Counted from the stretch's first letter, positions 1 through 8,233 are shown. The stretch: DNA of 64,000 nt from Maribacter sp. (GCA_011050675.1 DRFI01000018.1:1-64000), one strand, 5' to 3'. Numbers and translations: made by a program. The notes: generated by a model from the letters alone, not told the origin.

Positions 1-1
1 C

Positions 2-79
2 AATAGGAGATTTACCCGCTTGGATATGCTGCTTTATGGGCCAGCTATTTTCTTGATATTCATTCTTCAAATAATATAA
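2..79 (+). CDS. C-terminal end of a membrane protein, cut by the window edge
   Basis: An open frame runs in from the left edge and stops at TAA 77-79. The 25 visible residues have a basic and aromatic start (NRRFTRLDMLLYG) followed by a hydrophobic stretch (PAIFLIFILQII), as expected for the last transmembrane helix of an integral membrane protein. The family cannot be told from so little. It is followed within 50 bp by the first copy of the 18-bp direct repeat, so it may be the gene of the preceding cassette. Confidence 0.35.
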   Translation, partial: NRRFTRLDMLLYGPAIFLIFILQII

Positions 80-127
80 AAACTATATCACCGTAATCTC
101 CGATAAAAAGCCATTGTCTAGTTTGCC

Positions 128-145
128 AAAGTTTAAATAAAGGAT
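128..145 (+). repeat. 18-bp cassette-junction repeat, copy A
   Basis: AAAGTTTAAATAAAGGAT, a full match to the consensus AAAGTTYAAATAAAGGAT. It lies between the partial membrane-protein gene and the 3' end of the minus-strand amidohydrolase. Confidence 0.75.
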
Positions 146-164
146 TGGCTACTATCGATTATTA

Positions 165-1571
165 TTAAAACGGATTTTTCGCAATTGCTGCATTGACCTT
201 CGCCATCTCGAGAAGTTTGTCTAGTTTTTCCCTGTCTAAGTAACGGCCACGTAGAAAAATAGAGCTGATTCGTTTTGTATTGCCAATATTCTCCAGGGGA
301 TTTCCATCCAACAAAACCAGACTAGCTGTTTTACCGACTTCTACAGTTCCAAATTCGTCTTGCTTTTTCATAAACAGTGCCGGATTGTAAGTTGCGGATT
401 TTAATGTTGTCGCATTAGTCATTCCGGCGTTGACCATTAATTGCATTTCATCGTGTAAGCTGAAGCCTGGATAACAATATGGATTAGGAAAGTCTGTACC
501 TACAATCATCTTTACACCAGCTTCTTCAAATGCCCTTAACAAAGATAATTGAAGCTCGAATTTTTTGCGATTAACCTCAAAGTCCTCTGTTTTGCTATTT
601 TTAAATCTAAAGTCGTTGACCGGATTCCACGTTTCCCGAATAAATTCTGGCATAAACGACAGCCTAGGGTCTTTTATTAAATCCGGATCATCCAAATTTG
701 CTATGTTTTTTAAAACGGTCAGAGTTGGAGACAACCAGGTTTCGCTTTCAGCCAAATAATTTGCTAATGAATCGAGCAATACTGGTTCAAATGAATCCAT
801 CAGAGAGTTCGTCCACTCAATATTTAAGCGCTTCTTAAATGGAGGGGTCAATAACTTCTCGTTTCCACTGCATCCCTCTAGGATACCATATAGATGCTCT
901 ATACTTTGCTGCCCGGAAGCTACAGCCTCCCAAATACTTACTGATAGAGGAATATGACCTGCAAAAGGTATGTTCCGCTCCTTACTTCTTTCTGCTATAG
1001 CCATGTATGCGTCTCTTGTAAGCAGACTATAGACCTTTATGAAATCAACACCTTCAGAGACCTGGTGGTCCACTTCGGCCTTTGCATTTTCGGCATCCTT
1101 TACGCCGGAGGAATTAGGCCAGAATGGAGGGTATCCGTCAACAATGGCACCGGCCGAGTAAATATCCGGGGCAATTAGAGCGTCGATTAAAATTTGTTTC
1201 CTGACATCTTTAATTATGTCCATATCTCCCCACATTTCCCGAACACCAGTCACTCCATTCGCTACTAACATTGGGGATGAGAACTCATAGTTCCAGTTAA
1301 AATGTGTATGCATATCCCATAACCCGGGAATCAGGTATTTTCCATTGCCGTCTATTATTCGAACAGAATCGGAAAGGAATATGTCATCTTCCCCATATAT
1401 TGCTGCAATTTTTTCGCCTTGGATCACCACATTTCTTGCTGGTAAAAGAACACCGTTTTCCACATCTACTATGTTTACATTCTTCAATATAAAATGTGTT
1501 TCCATTACGACTCGTTCCTCGCAACCACCTAAAAAAAGAATTGAAAAAAATATTAGAAAGATGTTTTTCAT
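165..1571 (-). CDS. Amidohydrolase-family lipoprotein
   Basis: Putative periplasmic or surface metal-dependent amidohydrolase of the imidazolonepropionase/prolidase-like group; the substrate is unknown. I start it at ATG 1571, where the product begins MKNIFLIFFSILFLGGC, a lipoprotein signal with lipobox LGGC. The longer frame to 1616 only adds residues in front of this signal. The HxH metal motif (LWDMHTH) follows the N-terminal beta domain, later His residues lie in GHIPLS and SIEHLYG, and the metal-binding Asp in VGTDFPNPY. About 468 aa, normal for the family. It is antisense to the direction of the flanking 18-bp repeats and fills the interval between copies A and B alone. Confidence 0.85.
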   Translation of the reverse strand: MKNIFLIFFSILFLGGCEERVVMETHFILKNVNIVDVENGVLLPARNVVIQGEKIAAIYGEDDIFLSDSVRIIDGNGKYLIPGLWDMHTHFNWNYEFSSPMLVANGVTGVREMWGDMDIIKDVRKQILIDALIAPDIYSAGAIVDGYPPFWPNSSGVKDAENAKAEVDHQVSEGVDFIKVYSLLTRDAYMAIAERSKERNIPFAGHIPLSVSIWEAVASGQQSIEHLYGILEGCSGNEKLLTPPFKKRLNIEWTNSLMDSFEPVLLDSLANYLAESETWLSPTLTVLKNIANLDDPDLIKDPRLSFMPEFIRETWNPVNDFRFKNSKTEDFEVNRKKFELQLSLLRAFEEAGVKMIVGTDFPNPYCYPGFSLHDEMQLMVNAGMTNATTLKSATYNPALFMKKQDEFGTVEVGKTASLVLLDGNPLENIGNTKRISSIFLRGRYLDREKLDKLLEMAKVNAAIAKNPF

Positions 1572-1697
1572 GAACCGGTTGTTCTCAAATGGAATGGAAC
1601 TTTTGCACAAATCCACTGACAGATTAATTATGAAGATATTAAATTATGTGAGGTTTGTATTAAATTGTTCTTTCTAGCATCTTCTTATCTTTATATC

Positions 1698-1715
1698 AAA
1701 GTTCAAATAAAAGAA
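1698..1715 (+). repeat. 18-bp cassette-junction repeat, copy B
   Basis: AAAGTTCAAATAAAAGAA; the first 14 bases match the consensus and the 3' end diverges. It lies in the intergenic space between the amidohydrolase promoter side and lgt. Confidence 0.6.
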
Positions 1716-1790
1716 GAAATATAGTACCAATTTACTATACGCAATTGTTAGCCAAAAGCTTAAAAAATATAGAAACTAAAACAAACCGAC

Positions 1791-2636
1791 ATGAAAGACG
1801 GTATAATAAACTGGAATGTTGACCCCGAAATCTTTACGCTATTTGACACTTTTCCAATTAGGTATTACAGTCTTTCCTGGGCACTTGGTTGCGCTCTTTG
1901 CTATTTAATTGTTAAGCAAGTTTACGAAAAAGAAAATATACCGCTCGAAAATTTGGAACAACTCACAATGTATATTGTTGTAGGTGCGTTTCTAGGTGCG
2001 CGTCTTGGACATTGTTTTTTTTATGAGCCACAATATTACTTTCAAAATCCACTTGAAATAATCCTACCAATTCGCAAAGTTGGAGAGTCGTTCGAATTTA
2101 TCGGATTTCAAGGACTTGCAAGCCATGGCGGATTAATCGGAATAGTAACAGCAATAATCTTATATGCTAGAAAAACCAAAACAAATATTTTGTGGATAAT
2201 GGACAGGGTTGCGCTTGGCTGTGCCGTAACAGCTGCTTGCATTAGAATTGGAAATTTCATGAACTCCGAAGTATACGGCAAACCCACAAATGGAAACTGG
2301 GGCGTAGTCTTTGAAAGAGAAGACCTTCTTCCAAGACATCCTACACAACTTTACGAGGCTGCGGCATATTTACTTATTTTCCTAGTCCTAATGTTTGTCT
2401 ATATATCGAAAAAAGTAAAAAGACGAAACGGACTTATGGTCGGAATTTTTATGATTTTAATGTTTACTGCGAGATTTATAATTGAATTTGTCAAAGAAAA
2501 TCAAGTCGGATTTGAAGATTCGATGTCAATAAATATGGGCCAAATCTTAAGTATTCCGTTAATCCTTTTAGGATTTGTGATTATATATTACGGCAAAAAG
2601 CCTGTTGCTAGCAATGGCTTATATGAAAATACTTAG
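1791..2636 (+). CDS. lgt: Prolipoprotein diacylglyceryl transferase
   Basis: Transfers diacylglycerol from phosphatidylglycerol to the lipobox cysteine of prolipoproteins in the inner membrane. The 281-aa polytopic protein shows the Lgt hallmarks: FLGARLGHCFFYEP, ASHGGLIG, the signature around IRIGNFMNSEVYGKPT, and RHPTQLYEA near the C-terminus. Length is normal. It stands alone between repeat copies B and C among unrelated accessory genes, so it may be an extra Lgt paralogue carried on a cassette rather than the housekeeping copy; the window does not show whether another copy exists. Confidence 0.93.
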   Translation: MKDGIINWNVDPEIFTLFDTFPIRYYSLSWALGCALCYLIVKQVYEKENIPLENLEQLTMYIVVGAFLGARLGHCFFYEPQYYFQNPLEIILPIRKVGESFEFIGFQGLASHGGLIGIVTAIILYARKTKTNILWIMDRVALGCAVTAACIRIGNFMNSEVYGKPTNGNWGVVFEREDLLPRHPTQLYEAAAYLLIFLVLMFVYISKKVKRRNGLMVGIFMILMFTARFIIEFVKENQVGFEDSMSINMGQILSIPLILLGFVIIYYGKKPVASNGLYENT

Positions 2637-2647
2637 TCTTTTAATTA

Positions 2648-2665
2648 ATAGTTCAAAAAAAATGA
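2648..2665 (+). repeat. Degenerate 18-bp repeat, copy C
   Basis: ATAGTTCAAAAAAAATGA keeps the AGTTCAAA core but loses the 3' half. It sits exactly where a junction repeat is expected, between lgt and the Coa1-like gene. Confidence 0.35.
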
Positions 2666-2682
2666 CAACTAGTATTTAACTA

Positions 2683-3132
2683 ATGAGTAGTGAATTGATT
2701 GTTGAGAAAAGTTGGTATAAGAGGAATTGGAAATGGTTCGTTCCAATGTTCTTATTTGTTTTTGCATTTGCAATTTTATTGTTGTCATCTGGTTTAGGTG
2801 GTCTACTGGGCGATTATGGAAAAGCTTATTCCGATTCTAGTCTTTACGCAATTCCGATGGAGAAAGTGAACAGAAATAGTAGGGTAAGAAAGATATTGGG
2901 CAAAATTGAACCTATGGGAACGATGGCTATTTTGAATGGCGCTATACATTATTCAGAAGATAATAAATCCGTAGATTCTACTATCAAAATATTTGGAGAA
3001 AATGGAAAGGCAATGCTTGATATTTCAGCAGAATGGATTAATGGTGCTTGGGTCTATAATAAAATTAATGTTAGAATTAAGAGCCCTATTGAAAACAAAG
3101 AGATAATATCAATAATAAAATCAACTGATTAA
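2683..3132 (+). CDS. Coa1/Tim21-like membrane-anchored protein
   Basis: 149 aa: a short N-terminus with WYKRNWKWFVPMF, one transmembrane helix (about residues 18-37), then an extracytoplasmic domain. The layout (helix, then YSDSSLYAIPMEKV, VRKILGKIEPMG, a beta-rich GENGKAMLDISAEWINGAWVYNKINV) resembles the cytochrome c oxidase assembly factor Coa1/Tim21 fold found in many bacterial hypothetical proteins. No respiratory gene is nearby, so a role in oxidase assembly is not supported by context. Single gene between repeat copies C and D. Confidence 0.6.
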   Translation: MSSELIVEKSWYKRNWKWFVPMFLFVFAFAILLLSSGLGGLLGDYGKAYSDSSLYAIPMEKVNRNSRVRKILGKIEPMGTMAILNGAIHYSEDNKSVDSTIKIFGENGKAMLDISAEWINGAWVYNKINVRIKSPIENKEIISIIKSTD

Positions 3133-3150
3133 CTACTAACCTAGGATTTA

Positions 3151-3168
3151 AAAGTTCAAATAAAGGAT
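3151..3168 (+). repeat. 18-bp cassette-junction repeat, copy D
   Basis: AAAGTTCAAATAAAGGAT, a perfect consensus copy. Its last two bases are the first two of the ATG that starts the next ORF, and its AAAGG lies where a ribosome binding site would be. Confidence 0.8.
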
Positions 3169-3349
3169 GACTAGTGTAATTTTTGTTTTATTGGCTTTTG
3201 TAGTAATCATATTGATTGCTTTTGGTATTAAGAGAAGTGATAGAAAAATTTTCGACATCTTAGCCTATTCAATTATCGGAGTAGGATTGTTAACGGGTTT
3301 GTTTTTCTTGTGGTTTATGATGATGTTTGGAAAGGGGTATGGGGTTTGA
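3167..3349 (+). CDS. Small two-helix membrane protein
   Basis: 60 aa, nearly all hydrophobic, with two predicted transmembrane helices (about residues 2-19 and 31-52) separated by a charged turn (KRSDRKIFD). I do not recognise the family. The start codon ATG 3167 is formed by the end of repeat copy D. It occupies the short 3151-3385 interval alone, the smallest cassette-like unit in the array along with the zinc-ribbon one. Confidence 0.6.
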   Translation: MTSVIFVLLAFVVIILIAFGIKRSDRKIFDILAYSIIGVGLLTGLFFLWFMMMFGKGYGV

Positions 3350-3384
3350 ATTTAAGATGTTTATGGATTTCATTTATAATAGTA

Positions 3385-3402
3385 AAAGTTCAAATAAAGG
3401 AT
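3385..3402 (+). repeat. 18-bp cassette-junction repeat, copy E
   Basis: AAAGTTCAAATAAAGGAT, a perfect consensus copy. It separates the small membrane protein from the minus-strand lipoprotein gene, whose stop codon is at 3407. Confidence 0.8.
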
Positions 3403-3406
3403 CAAA

Positions 3407-4039
3407 TTACTTCAATATTGTTACCTTTCTAAATTCCCCTTTTGAGTTGTTTCCTGTCCAAAGTCCAACTTTTTCGGAAACTTGCTTTTCAAGTCGCTTA
3501 GCTTTCAAAAGTTCAATATTTGATTTTTTATCATACACCGAAACATTCTGAGAGTCAATTTTCACAGAAATTGAAAACCAATCATCGCCTGATGGAGCGT
3601 TGATATATTCTGACTCATATTGCCCCTTAAAATTCTTTCTCAAATAGGACCAAGTGTTTTTTGGTTGACTGATGTACTGAATTGCATTTCCCTTTTTTTC
3701 CTTTGATTCGAAATTAAACGGTCTGAAATAAATGGACTCATAAGTGGAGTCATTTTGAATATTAAAGGCAATACCGACAAAACTTTTTCCAGGATTATTT
3801 TCTCCCTTAAGTTCCAAATCAATTGTCCCATTGTTGAACTTTACATTTTTAAGAATTGCCATGCCTCCAAGTGGTTTGGCAATTAATTTCAAGGTACTTT
3901 CTGGTTTTTCAGTAATTGAGATTTCTATATTATTTGCAAGTTGTAAATTCTCATTGTCGAATCGTATTTCCTTATCAGAGCACGAAGTTAACAGCGTCGC
4001 TATAAAAATAGCATTGGCAATTAAGATGTTGGTTTTCAT
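3407..4039 (-). CDS. Lipoprotein with concanavalin A-like (LamG/DUF1080-type) domain
   Basis: 210 aa. The N-terminus MKTNILIANAIFIATLLTSC is a lipoprotein signal with Cys at about residue 20. The rest is beta-rich and contains features of laminin G or glycosidase-associated jelly-roll domains: VGIAFNIQNDSTYESIYFRPFNF, NTWSYLRKNF, GDDWFSISVKIDSQNVSVY and VGLWTGNNSKGEFRKVTI. Such domains usually bind glycans or act as accessory domains. Only 67 bp separate it from the next minus-strand gene, which shares the domain, so the two are probably cotranscribed. The function is unknown. Confidence 0.65.
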   Translation of the reverse strand: MKTNILIANAIFIATLLTSCSDKEIRFDNENLQLANNIEISITEKPESTLKLIAKPLGGMAILKNVKFNNGTIDLELKGENNPGKSFVGIAFNIQNDSTYESIYFRPFNFESKEKKGNAIQYISQPKNTWSYLRKNFKGQYESEYINAPSGDDWFSISVKIDSQNVSVYDKKSNIELLKAKRLEKQVSEKVGLWTGNNSKGEFRKVTILK

Positions 4040-4106
4040 GATATTCTTTGATTTATTAATTAGGCATATGCTTCTTATTTAGGGTTAGATAGACTTGAAT
4101 TAATAG

Positions 4107-5474
4107 TTATTGCTCTATCGACAACCCTTTCAAACTCTTGATTTTCGCAATAAATCCCCAATTGAACTTTTGGCGATTATCAGCTGAAAGTAGGAATAGT
4201 AATTCATTAGTTCCCTTTCTTAGCTCCAATTCAATTCGCTCGTCTTCAACAAACACTCTTCCTTCTTTTCCTTTTCCGATTGGGGGCTGAAAATTCATTC
4301 CCTTATCAAATAGTGTTTTGGAGTTTAATTGAATGACCAAAGAATCTGCATAGTCAAAATTTAGGTTGACGGTCTTTGTCGTATCTGATGTTATCGTACA
4401 TTTTAACGCTACAGTTTTGGTCATATCATCATAAAACCGACTGATATTGATAAGGCCATCTACATCTGCTTCTATAGGTTTGAACTTAGAATCATTAACG
4501 AGCAACGAATCTATTTGGCTGATAAAGTTAATAGAGTCCTTAGTAAACATTTCAGACATCTTCCATTTGGTCAAATATTGAGAAGAAAGCAGATTTTCAT
4601 TTTCTAGTTGTTCGGGAGCTTTAGAGGGTTTTATTTCCTTAATAGAAAAATCGCTAAAATATACTTGGTCAAAATCACTTATTAAACTTATCAGTCCCTT
4701 TTCCGCATTGCGTTTTAAATCGGCCACCGTGAAGGTCGGCGTACTCATATCCCCAACGTAAACCTGCATTTTATTATCCCATACTTTGACCTTTATATGA
4801 ATCCAAGTGCGGTAATCTGAAAAAGCTATTTCTTGATTTATCTTTTCGATAATCAATGCGTTTTTGTTTTGGGGGTCGTATATATATTGGGTTGTAGCAT
4901 CTGCAAAATCTAGAATTGATTCTTCTGAGAATGAAACCCCTTTATCGGCTAATGCGTAAATAAGTTTCTTGCTCGCTTTTCCTTTGGTCAAGTCACTCTC
5001 AAAGGAAGATGGTAAAGTGGCCACCTGTTCTCTGGGAAATATCGCATTACCCTCGTATTCAGGGTAATTGTACAGTTGCCAAGGTAAACTTCCGCTATAA
5101 ACCGGAACATATTGCAGAGCATCCTCCTTGTTGCTCATTGGCACCCGTAGATAAAGATATTCGTAGTTTATATCGTCCTGAACCCTAAATCCCAATCCTG
5201 GATATTGTCCGTTGACATAAAATTCCAGTTGGAAGTTTTTAATTTTTTGGTCTTTTAAATAAACTTTTTGGCTTGGCTCTAGAAGTATAGCTTTCCTTCC
5301 CTTATACTCCAAGATATTAATTTCAGATGCAGAACCATCAACGTTTGCGACGCTCCAATTATCCTCGGTAAAAGGAACTAGTAGCGATTTACCATTATTT
5401 TTGTTTTCTTGCGCGTAGCAAAGTTGGACAAAACAGATACTTAGCATTACTAGAAGATGAGCTCTTGATTTCAT
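4107..5474 (-). CDS. Exported protein with concanavalin A-like domain and C-terminal beta domain
   Basis: I choose ATG 5474, which gives MKSRAHLLVMLSICFVQLCYAQ, a signal peptide ending AQ; the longer frame to 5552 adds a non-signal leader. About 455 aa. The first half has a jelly-roll pattern (YPGLGFRVQDDINYEYLYLRVPMS, TWIHIKVKVWDNKMQVYVGD) like the downstream lipoprotein. The C-terminal part (IELELRKGTNELLFLLSADNRQ, FNWGFIAKI) resembles the beta-sandwich domains attached to carbohydrate-active enzymes. It is divergent from the membrane regulator at 5594 with about 120 bp between start codons, which suggests that the regulator controls it. Confidence 0.65.
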   Translation of the reverse strand: MKSRAHLLVMLSICFVQLCYAQENKNNGKSLLVPFTEDNWSVANVDGSASEINILEYKGRKAILLEPSQKVYLKDQKIKNFQLEFYVNGQYPGLGFRVQDDINYEYLYLRVPMSNKEDALQYVPVYSGSLPWQLYNYPEYEGNAIFPREQVATLPSSFESDLTKGKASKKLIYALADKGVSFSEESILDFADATTQYIYDPQNKNALIIEKINQEIAFSDYRTWIHIKVKVWDNKMQVYVGDMSTPTFTVADLKRNAEKGLISLISDFDQVYFSDFSIKEIKPSKAPEQLENENLLSSQYLTKWKMSEMFTKDSINFISQIDSLLVNDSKFKPIEADVDGLINISRFYDDMTKTVALKCTITSDTTKTVNLNFDYADSLVIQLNSKTLFDKGMNFQPPIGKGKEGRVFVEDERIELELRKGTNELLFLLSADNRQKFNWGFIAKIKSLKGLSIEQ

Positions 5475-5593
5475 AATAATTTTGATTTTATTTAATTGAC
5501 AGGAATCAAATTTAGAATTACGACCTTTCTTTAAGGAGATATTGCTGTTCATCTGTGTTCAAGTTTGTTCAAGCCTTCAAATAGCTAAATAAA

Positions 5594-6853
5594 ATGGAAG
5601 ATTATAAAGAACATATTGCCACATGTTTTCGGCTAATTGCAGAAAAGCAATCTAAAGGCTCTATCGCTTCTTGGGATACCAATGATTATAAAAAACTTAG
5701 CGAACTCGTAAAGGAAAGCTCAGGGACATTATTGAGTGTTTCTACGCTCAAGCGCATAAGCGGTAAAGTGAATTATAGTTCAAGACCCAATAACACCACA
5801 TTAGATGCGCTAGCCCAGTTTTTGGAATATCAGGATTGGCGAGCATTTGTTTCCGACCAAGAAGCTATTCAGCCTCGTAAAGAAAAAGTTACAAATTCTG
5901 GGGTATGGCCTAAATTCATAACAGCTTTTTCTTTAGTTGCAGCTGCTATAATTGTCGCTTTCTTTTTATTTAGAAATGAAAAGAAAATCCATTACGTTTC
6001 AGATGACTTTAGTTTTGAAAGTAGGCCCGTTAGTACGGGAATACCCAATTCGGTCGTTTTTGATTACGATGCCAGTTCTGCAGAGGATAACGCTGCGATT
6101 GAAATTCAACAGGATTGGGATGAATCCAAGAGAATACAGATTACCAAGTCAGATAGCATTGCCACTAGCATATATTATCGTCCCGGTTTTTTCAAATCAA
6201 AACTTGTTGTTGATTCCATTATTGTTAAGGAAAGCGATGTTTTCATTACAACCAACGATTGGATGGGAATGATAGAACAAGACCCCCGTCCAATTTATCT
6301 AGATGAATCGGATATTTCAGACAAAGGAAAAATTTCAATTTCCGCTGAAACCCTCGCTGCTCATAACCTCGACCCTAGGACTTCAAAAGTTATATCAAGT
6401 TTTTATCAGGTAAAAGATTTTGGGGATTTGTATACTGATGATTTTGAAATGTCCGCAACAGTAAAAAATGATTTTGAAGGAGGGGTTAGCGCTTGCCGAG
6501 CGGCTCAAATTTTCATTCTTTATGATGGTGGGGCTATAGGAATACCCTTGGCCAAAAAAGGATGTGTTTCAGATTTGACCCTAATGACGTTTGATGGTTT
6601 CGTTGATGGGAAAAAGAATGATTTATCGGGATTTGGAGTTGATTTTAGTGATTTTGTAGAATTGAAATGTATTTCAAAAAGTAATAAACTGGATGTAGTA
6701 TTAAATGGCAAATCAGTATATCAGATGAATGTTCCTGACTCTCCTCTAAAAATTAAGGGTATTACCATTCACTTTGAAGGCGCTGGTTCGATAAAGGAGG
6801 TTATATTTAAAAAGAGCGAAAAAATAATCTATTCAGATAATTTCTTAAATTGA
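5594..6853 (+). CDS. Membrane-anchored regulator with extracytoplasmic sensor-like domain
   Basis: 419 aa. The cytoplasmic N-terminus (residues 1-95) is helical and includes TLLSVSTLKRISGKVNYSSRP and TLDALAQFLEYQDWRAFV, a pattern seen in Bacteroidota proteins with an N-terminal DNA-binding-like domain. One transmembrane helix follows (about residues 105-127, FITAFSLVAAAIIVAFFLF). The large outer domain ends in a ConA-like fold (DLYTDDFEMSATVKNDFEG, VELKCISKSNKLDVVLNGKSVY), the same kind as in the two divergent genes. A one-component transmembrane sensor for a glycan-related signal is an inference; the DNA-binding role is not proved by the sequence. Confidence 0.55.
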   Translation: MEDYKEHIATCFRLIAEKQSKGSIASWDTNDYKKLSELVKESSGTLLSVSTLKRISGKVNYSSRPNNTTLDALAQFLEYQDWRAFVSDQEAIQPRKEKVTNSGVWPKFITAFSLVAAAIIVAFFLFRNEKKIHYVSDDFSFESRPVSTGIPNSVVFDYDASSAEDNAAIEIQQDWDESKRIQITKSDSIATSIYYRPGFFKSKLVVDSIIVKESDVFITTNDWMGMIEQDPRPIYLDESDISDKGKISISAETLAAHNLDPRTSKVISSFYQVKDFGDLYTDDFEMSATVKNDFEGGVSACRAAQIFILYDGGAIGIPLAKKGCVSDLTLMTFDGFVDGKKNDLSGFGVDFSDFVELKCISKSNKLDVVLNGKSVYQMNVPDSPLKIKGITIHFEGAGSIKEVIFKKSEKIIYSDNFLN

Positions 6854-6868
6854 GATTTGGTAATAAGT

Positions 6869-6886
6869 AAAGTTTAAATAAAGGAT
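6869..6886 (+). repeat. 18-bp cassette-junction repeat, copy F
   Basis: AAAGTTTAAATAAAGGAT, a full consensus copy. As at copy D, the terminal AT plus the next G form the start codon (ATG 6885) of the following gene. Confidence 0.8.
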
Positions 6887-7220
6887 GAAATTCAAGCCAC
6901 TTGATAAAATTAAAACGCTCGAAGAGGCAGAATTTGAAATTCTTTCAGCTGAACAAAAACTTAAAAATTTACCTCAAAGAGTAATTAAGGAGGTTTTGTT
7001 GTTAACGGGATTGGCAATTATATTTCCATTTTTGCCAGGTAGACGAGGTAGAAGACCCATGATTGAAAATTGGGACTATCAAGATGCCTTAATATTTGTT
7101 GTTATTATTTTCGTTATTACATTTCTGTTATTTCATTCATGGAGAAAAAATAAAATAAATAAAAGACTGAGAGAACTGAAATTGAAAAAGCATTTGCTAG
7201 ACAAACAAAAGTTCAAATAA
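6885..7220 (+). CDS. Small membrane protein with two transmembrane helices
   Basis: 111 aa. A charged helical N-terminus (TLEEAEFEILSAEQKLKNLP) is followed by a first helix (VLLLTGLAIIFPFLPG), a basic loop (RRGRRP), a second helix (ALIFVVIIFVITFLLFH) and a Lys/Arg-rich tail that ends KFK. The start codon is part of repeat copy F, and the terminal codons TTC AAA TAA are part of copy G, so both ends of the reading frame lie in junction repeats. No family recognised. Confidence 0.65.
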   Translation: MKFKPLDKIKTLEEAEFEILSAEQKLKNLPQRVIKEVLLLTGLAIIFPFLPGRRGRRPMIENWDYQDALIFVVIIFVITFLLFHSWRKNKINKRLRELKLKKHLLDKQKFK

Positions 7221-7225
7221 AAGAT
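7208..7225 (+). repeat. 18-bp cassette-junction repeat, copy G
   Basis: AAAGTTCAAATAAAAGAT, one mismatch to the consensus. It encodes the last two residues (Phe-Lys) and the stop codon of the preceding gene. Confidence 0.75.
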
Positions 7226-7227
7226 GA

Positions 7228-7266
7228 GTTAGGACACTATGTCGTAATTTGAAAAGTATAATTAAA
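7228..7266 (+). repeat. 39-bp secondary repeat, unit 1
   Basis: Begins GTTAGGACACTATGTCGTAA and ends AGTATAATTAAA. Directly follows copy G and lies just upstream of the ATG at 7269. Related units follow copy H at 8191 and 8236. Confidence 0.6.
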
Positions 7267-7268
7267 CA

Positions 7269-8183
7269 ATGAACTCTAATATATTACTAGGTAAAATTTT
7301 GCAGCGCTTTTGTGATAGTGGAATCTCAAGAGTAGAAGGGTTCAATAGTTTTGAGTATTTACGTGAGACCAGTAATTACGTGTATGTAAAGCGCGAAAAT
7401 GGTCAAGAAACTTCAATACCCTTTAAAAAAATCATTGTAGGAATTGAAGCATTCAAATTGAATCCAGAATTATTTAATCTAGGACCATCTGCATTGAGAC
7501 CATATGGTATTACACATATTACAAGCCCAATTTGGTCTCTTTTGCATTTACTTGCGCCTGAAGAATATGACAATGGCGACATTTTGTTGGATAGGACTCA
7601 AAAAAAATCAATTCTTAATATATATGGGGTTTTGGAACATGAGTTGGAATTGACATGGCGAATCTATGAACTTGCTTTGACGGCCTATCATCACGCTGAC
7701 TACTTATTTCATAAAGATAGAGGTGAAGAAATGAGAATTGTATCCAATTCAATGTCATTAAAATTTATAAGAATAGTATGCGCCAGAACTTGTGTATTAG
7801 AAATTTCTAAATTGATAACTGAAGGGCAAAATAATCATTATAGTTTCTGGAACTTAGTGAATAGGATTAAGAATAAAAAATTTGTCGGAAACATCAATAT
7901 TTCTGACAATACTTTGAACGAAATTGAAAGTTCTTTGTTGAAGAATAAAGACAACATTAAAACATTTAAGACCATCAGAGATAAATTAGTGGCGCATGAT
8001 GATTTTGATAATTATCTTATCCCAAGACCTCTATTGAGTGACTTATTACCATTACTAGAAATGACATACAATATACTTTGCAAACTCTGTGTTGAACAAT
8101 ATCAGAAAGAGTGTCCACCTGGACCAAAGAATAATGTCAATATGGACTTAGAAAATTTCCTAAACATGCAAAAGTTCAAATAA
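7269..8183 (+). CDS. Hypothetical protein with a C-terminal HEPN-like motif
   Basis: 304 aa, no signal peptide or membrane helix. The C-terminal half is helical and contains FKTIRDKLVAHDDFDNYLIP, whose R-x5-H fits the Rx4-6H motif of HEPN domains, often ribonucleases in abortive infection and toxin systems. The N-terminal half has no motif I recognise. It is alone between repeat copies G and H, with no antitoxin-like partner immediately beside it. Its last codons (TTC AAA TAA) are supplied by copy H. A defence or toxin role is possible but rests only on the short motif and the accessory context. Confidence 0.6.
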   Translation: MNSNILLGKILQRFCDSGISRVEGFNSFEYLRETSNYVYVKRENGQETSIPFKKIIVGIEAFKLNPELFNLGPSALRPYGITHITSPIWSLLHLLAPEEYDNGDILLDRTQKKSILNIYGVLEHELELTWRIYELALTAYHHADYLFHKDRGEEMRIVSNSMSLKFIRIVCARTCVLEISKLITEGQNNHYSFWNLVNRIKNKKFVGNINISDNTLNEIESSLLKNKDNIKTFKTIRDKLVAHDDFDNYLIPRPLLSDLLPLLEMTYNILCKLCVEQYQKECPPGPKNNVNMDLENFLNMQKFK

Positions 8184-8188
8184 AGGAT
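8171..8188 (+). repeat. 18-bp cassette-junction repeat, copy H
   Basis: AAAGTTCAAATAAAGGAT, a perfect consensus copy; it encodes the Phe-Lys-stop end of the preceding gene, exactly as copy G does. Confidence 0.8.
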
Positions 8189-8190
8189 AG

Positions 8191-8229
8191 GTTAGAACGC
8201 CATGTCGTAATTCGTAAAGTTTAATTAAA
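8191..8229 (+). repeat. 39-bp secondary repeat, unit 2
   Basis: Begins GTTAGAACGCCATGTCGTAA and ends AGTTTAATTAAA; about 33 of 39 bases agree with unit 1. It contains the degenerate 18-bp copy I at its 3' end. Confidence 0.6.
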
Positions 8230-8233
8230 GAAA
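8216..8233 (+). repeat. Degenerate 18-bp repeat, copy I
   Basis: AAAGTTTAATTAAAGAAA shares the AAAGTTTAA..AAAG skeleton with the consensus. It overlaps the 3' end of secondary-repeat unit 2 and may arise from that repeat alone. Confidence 0.3.
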
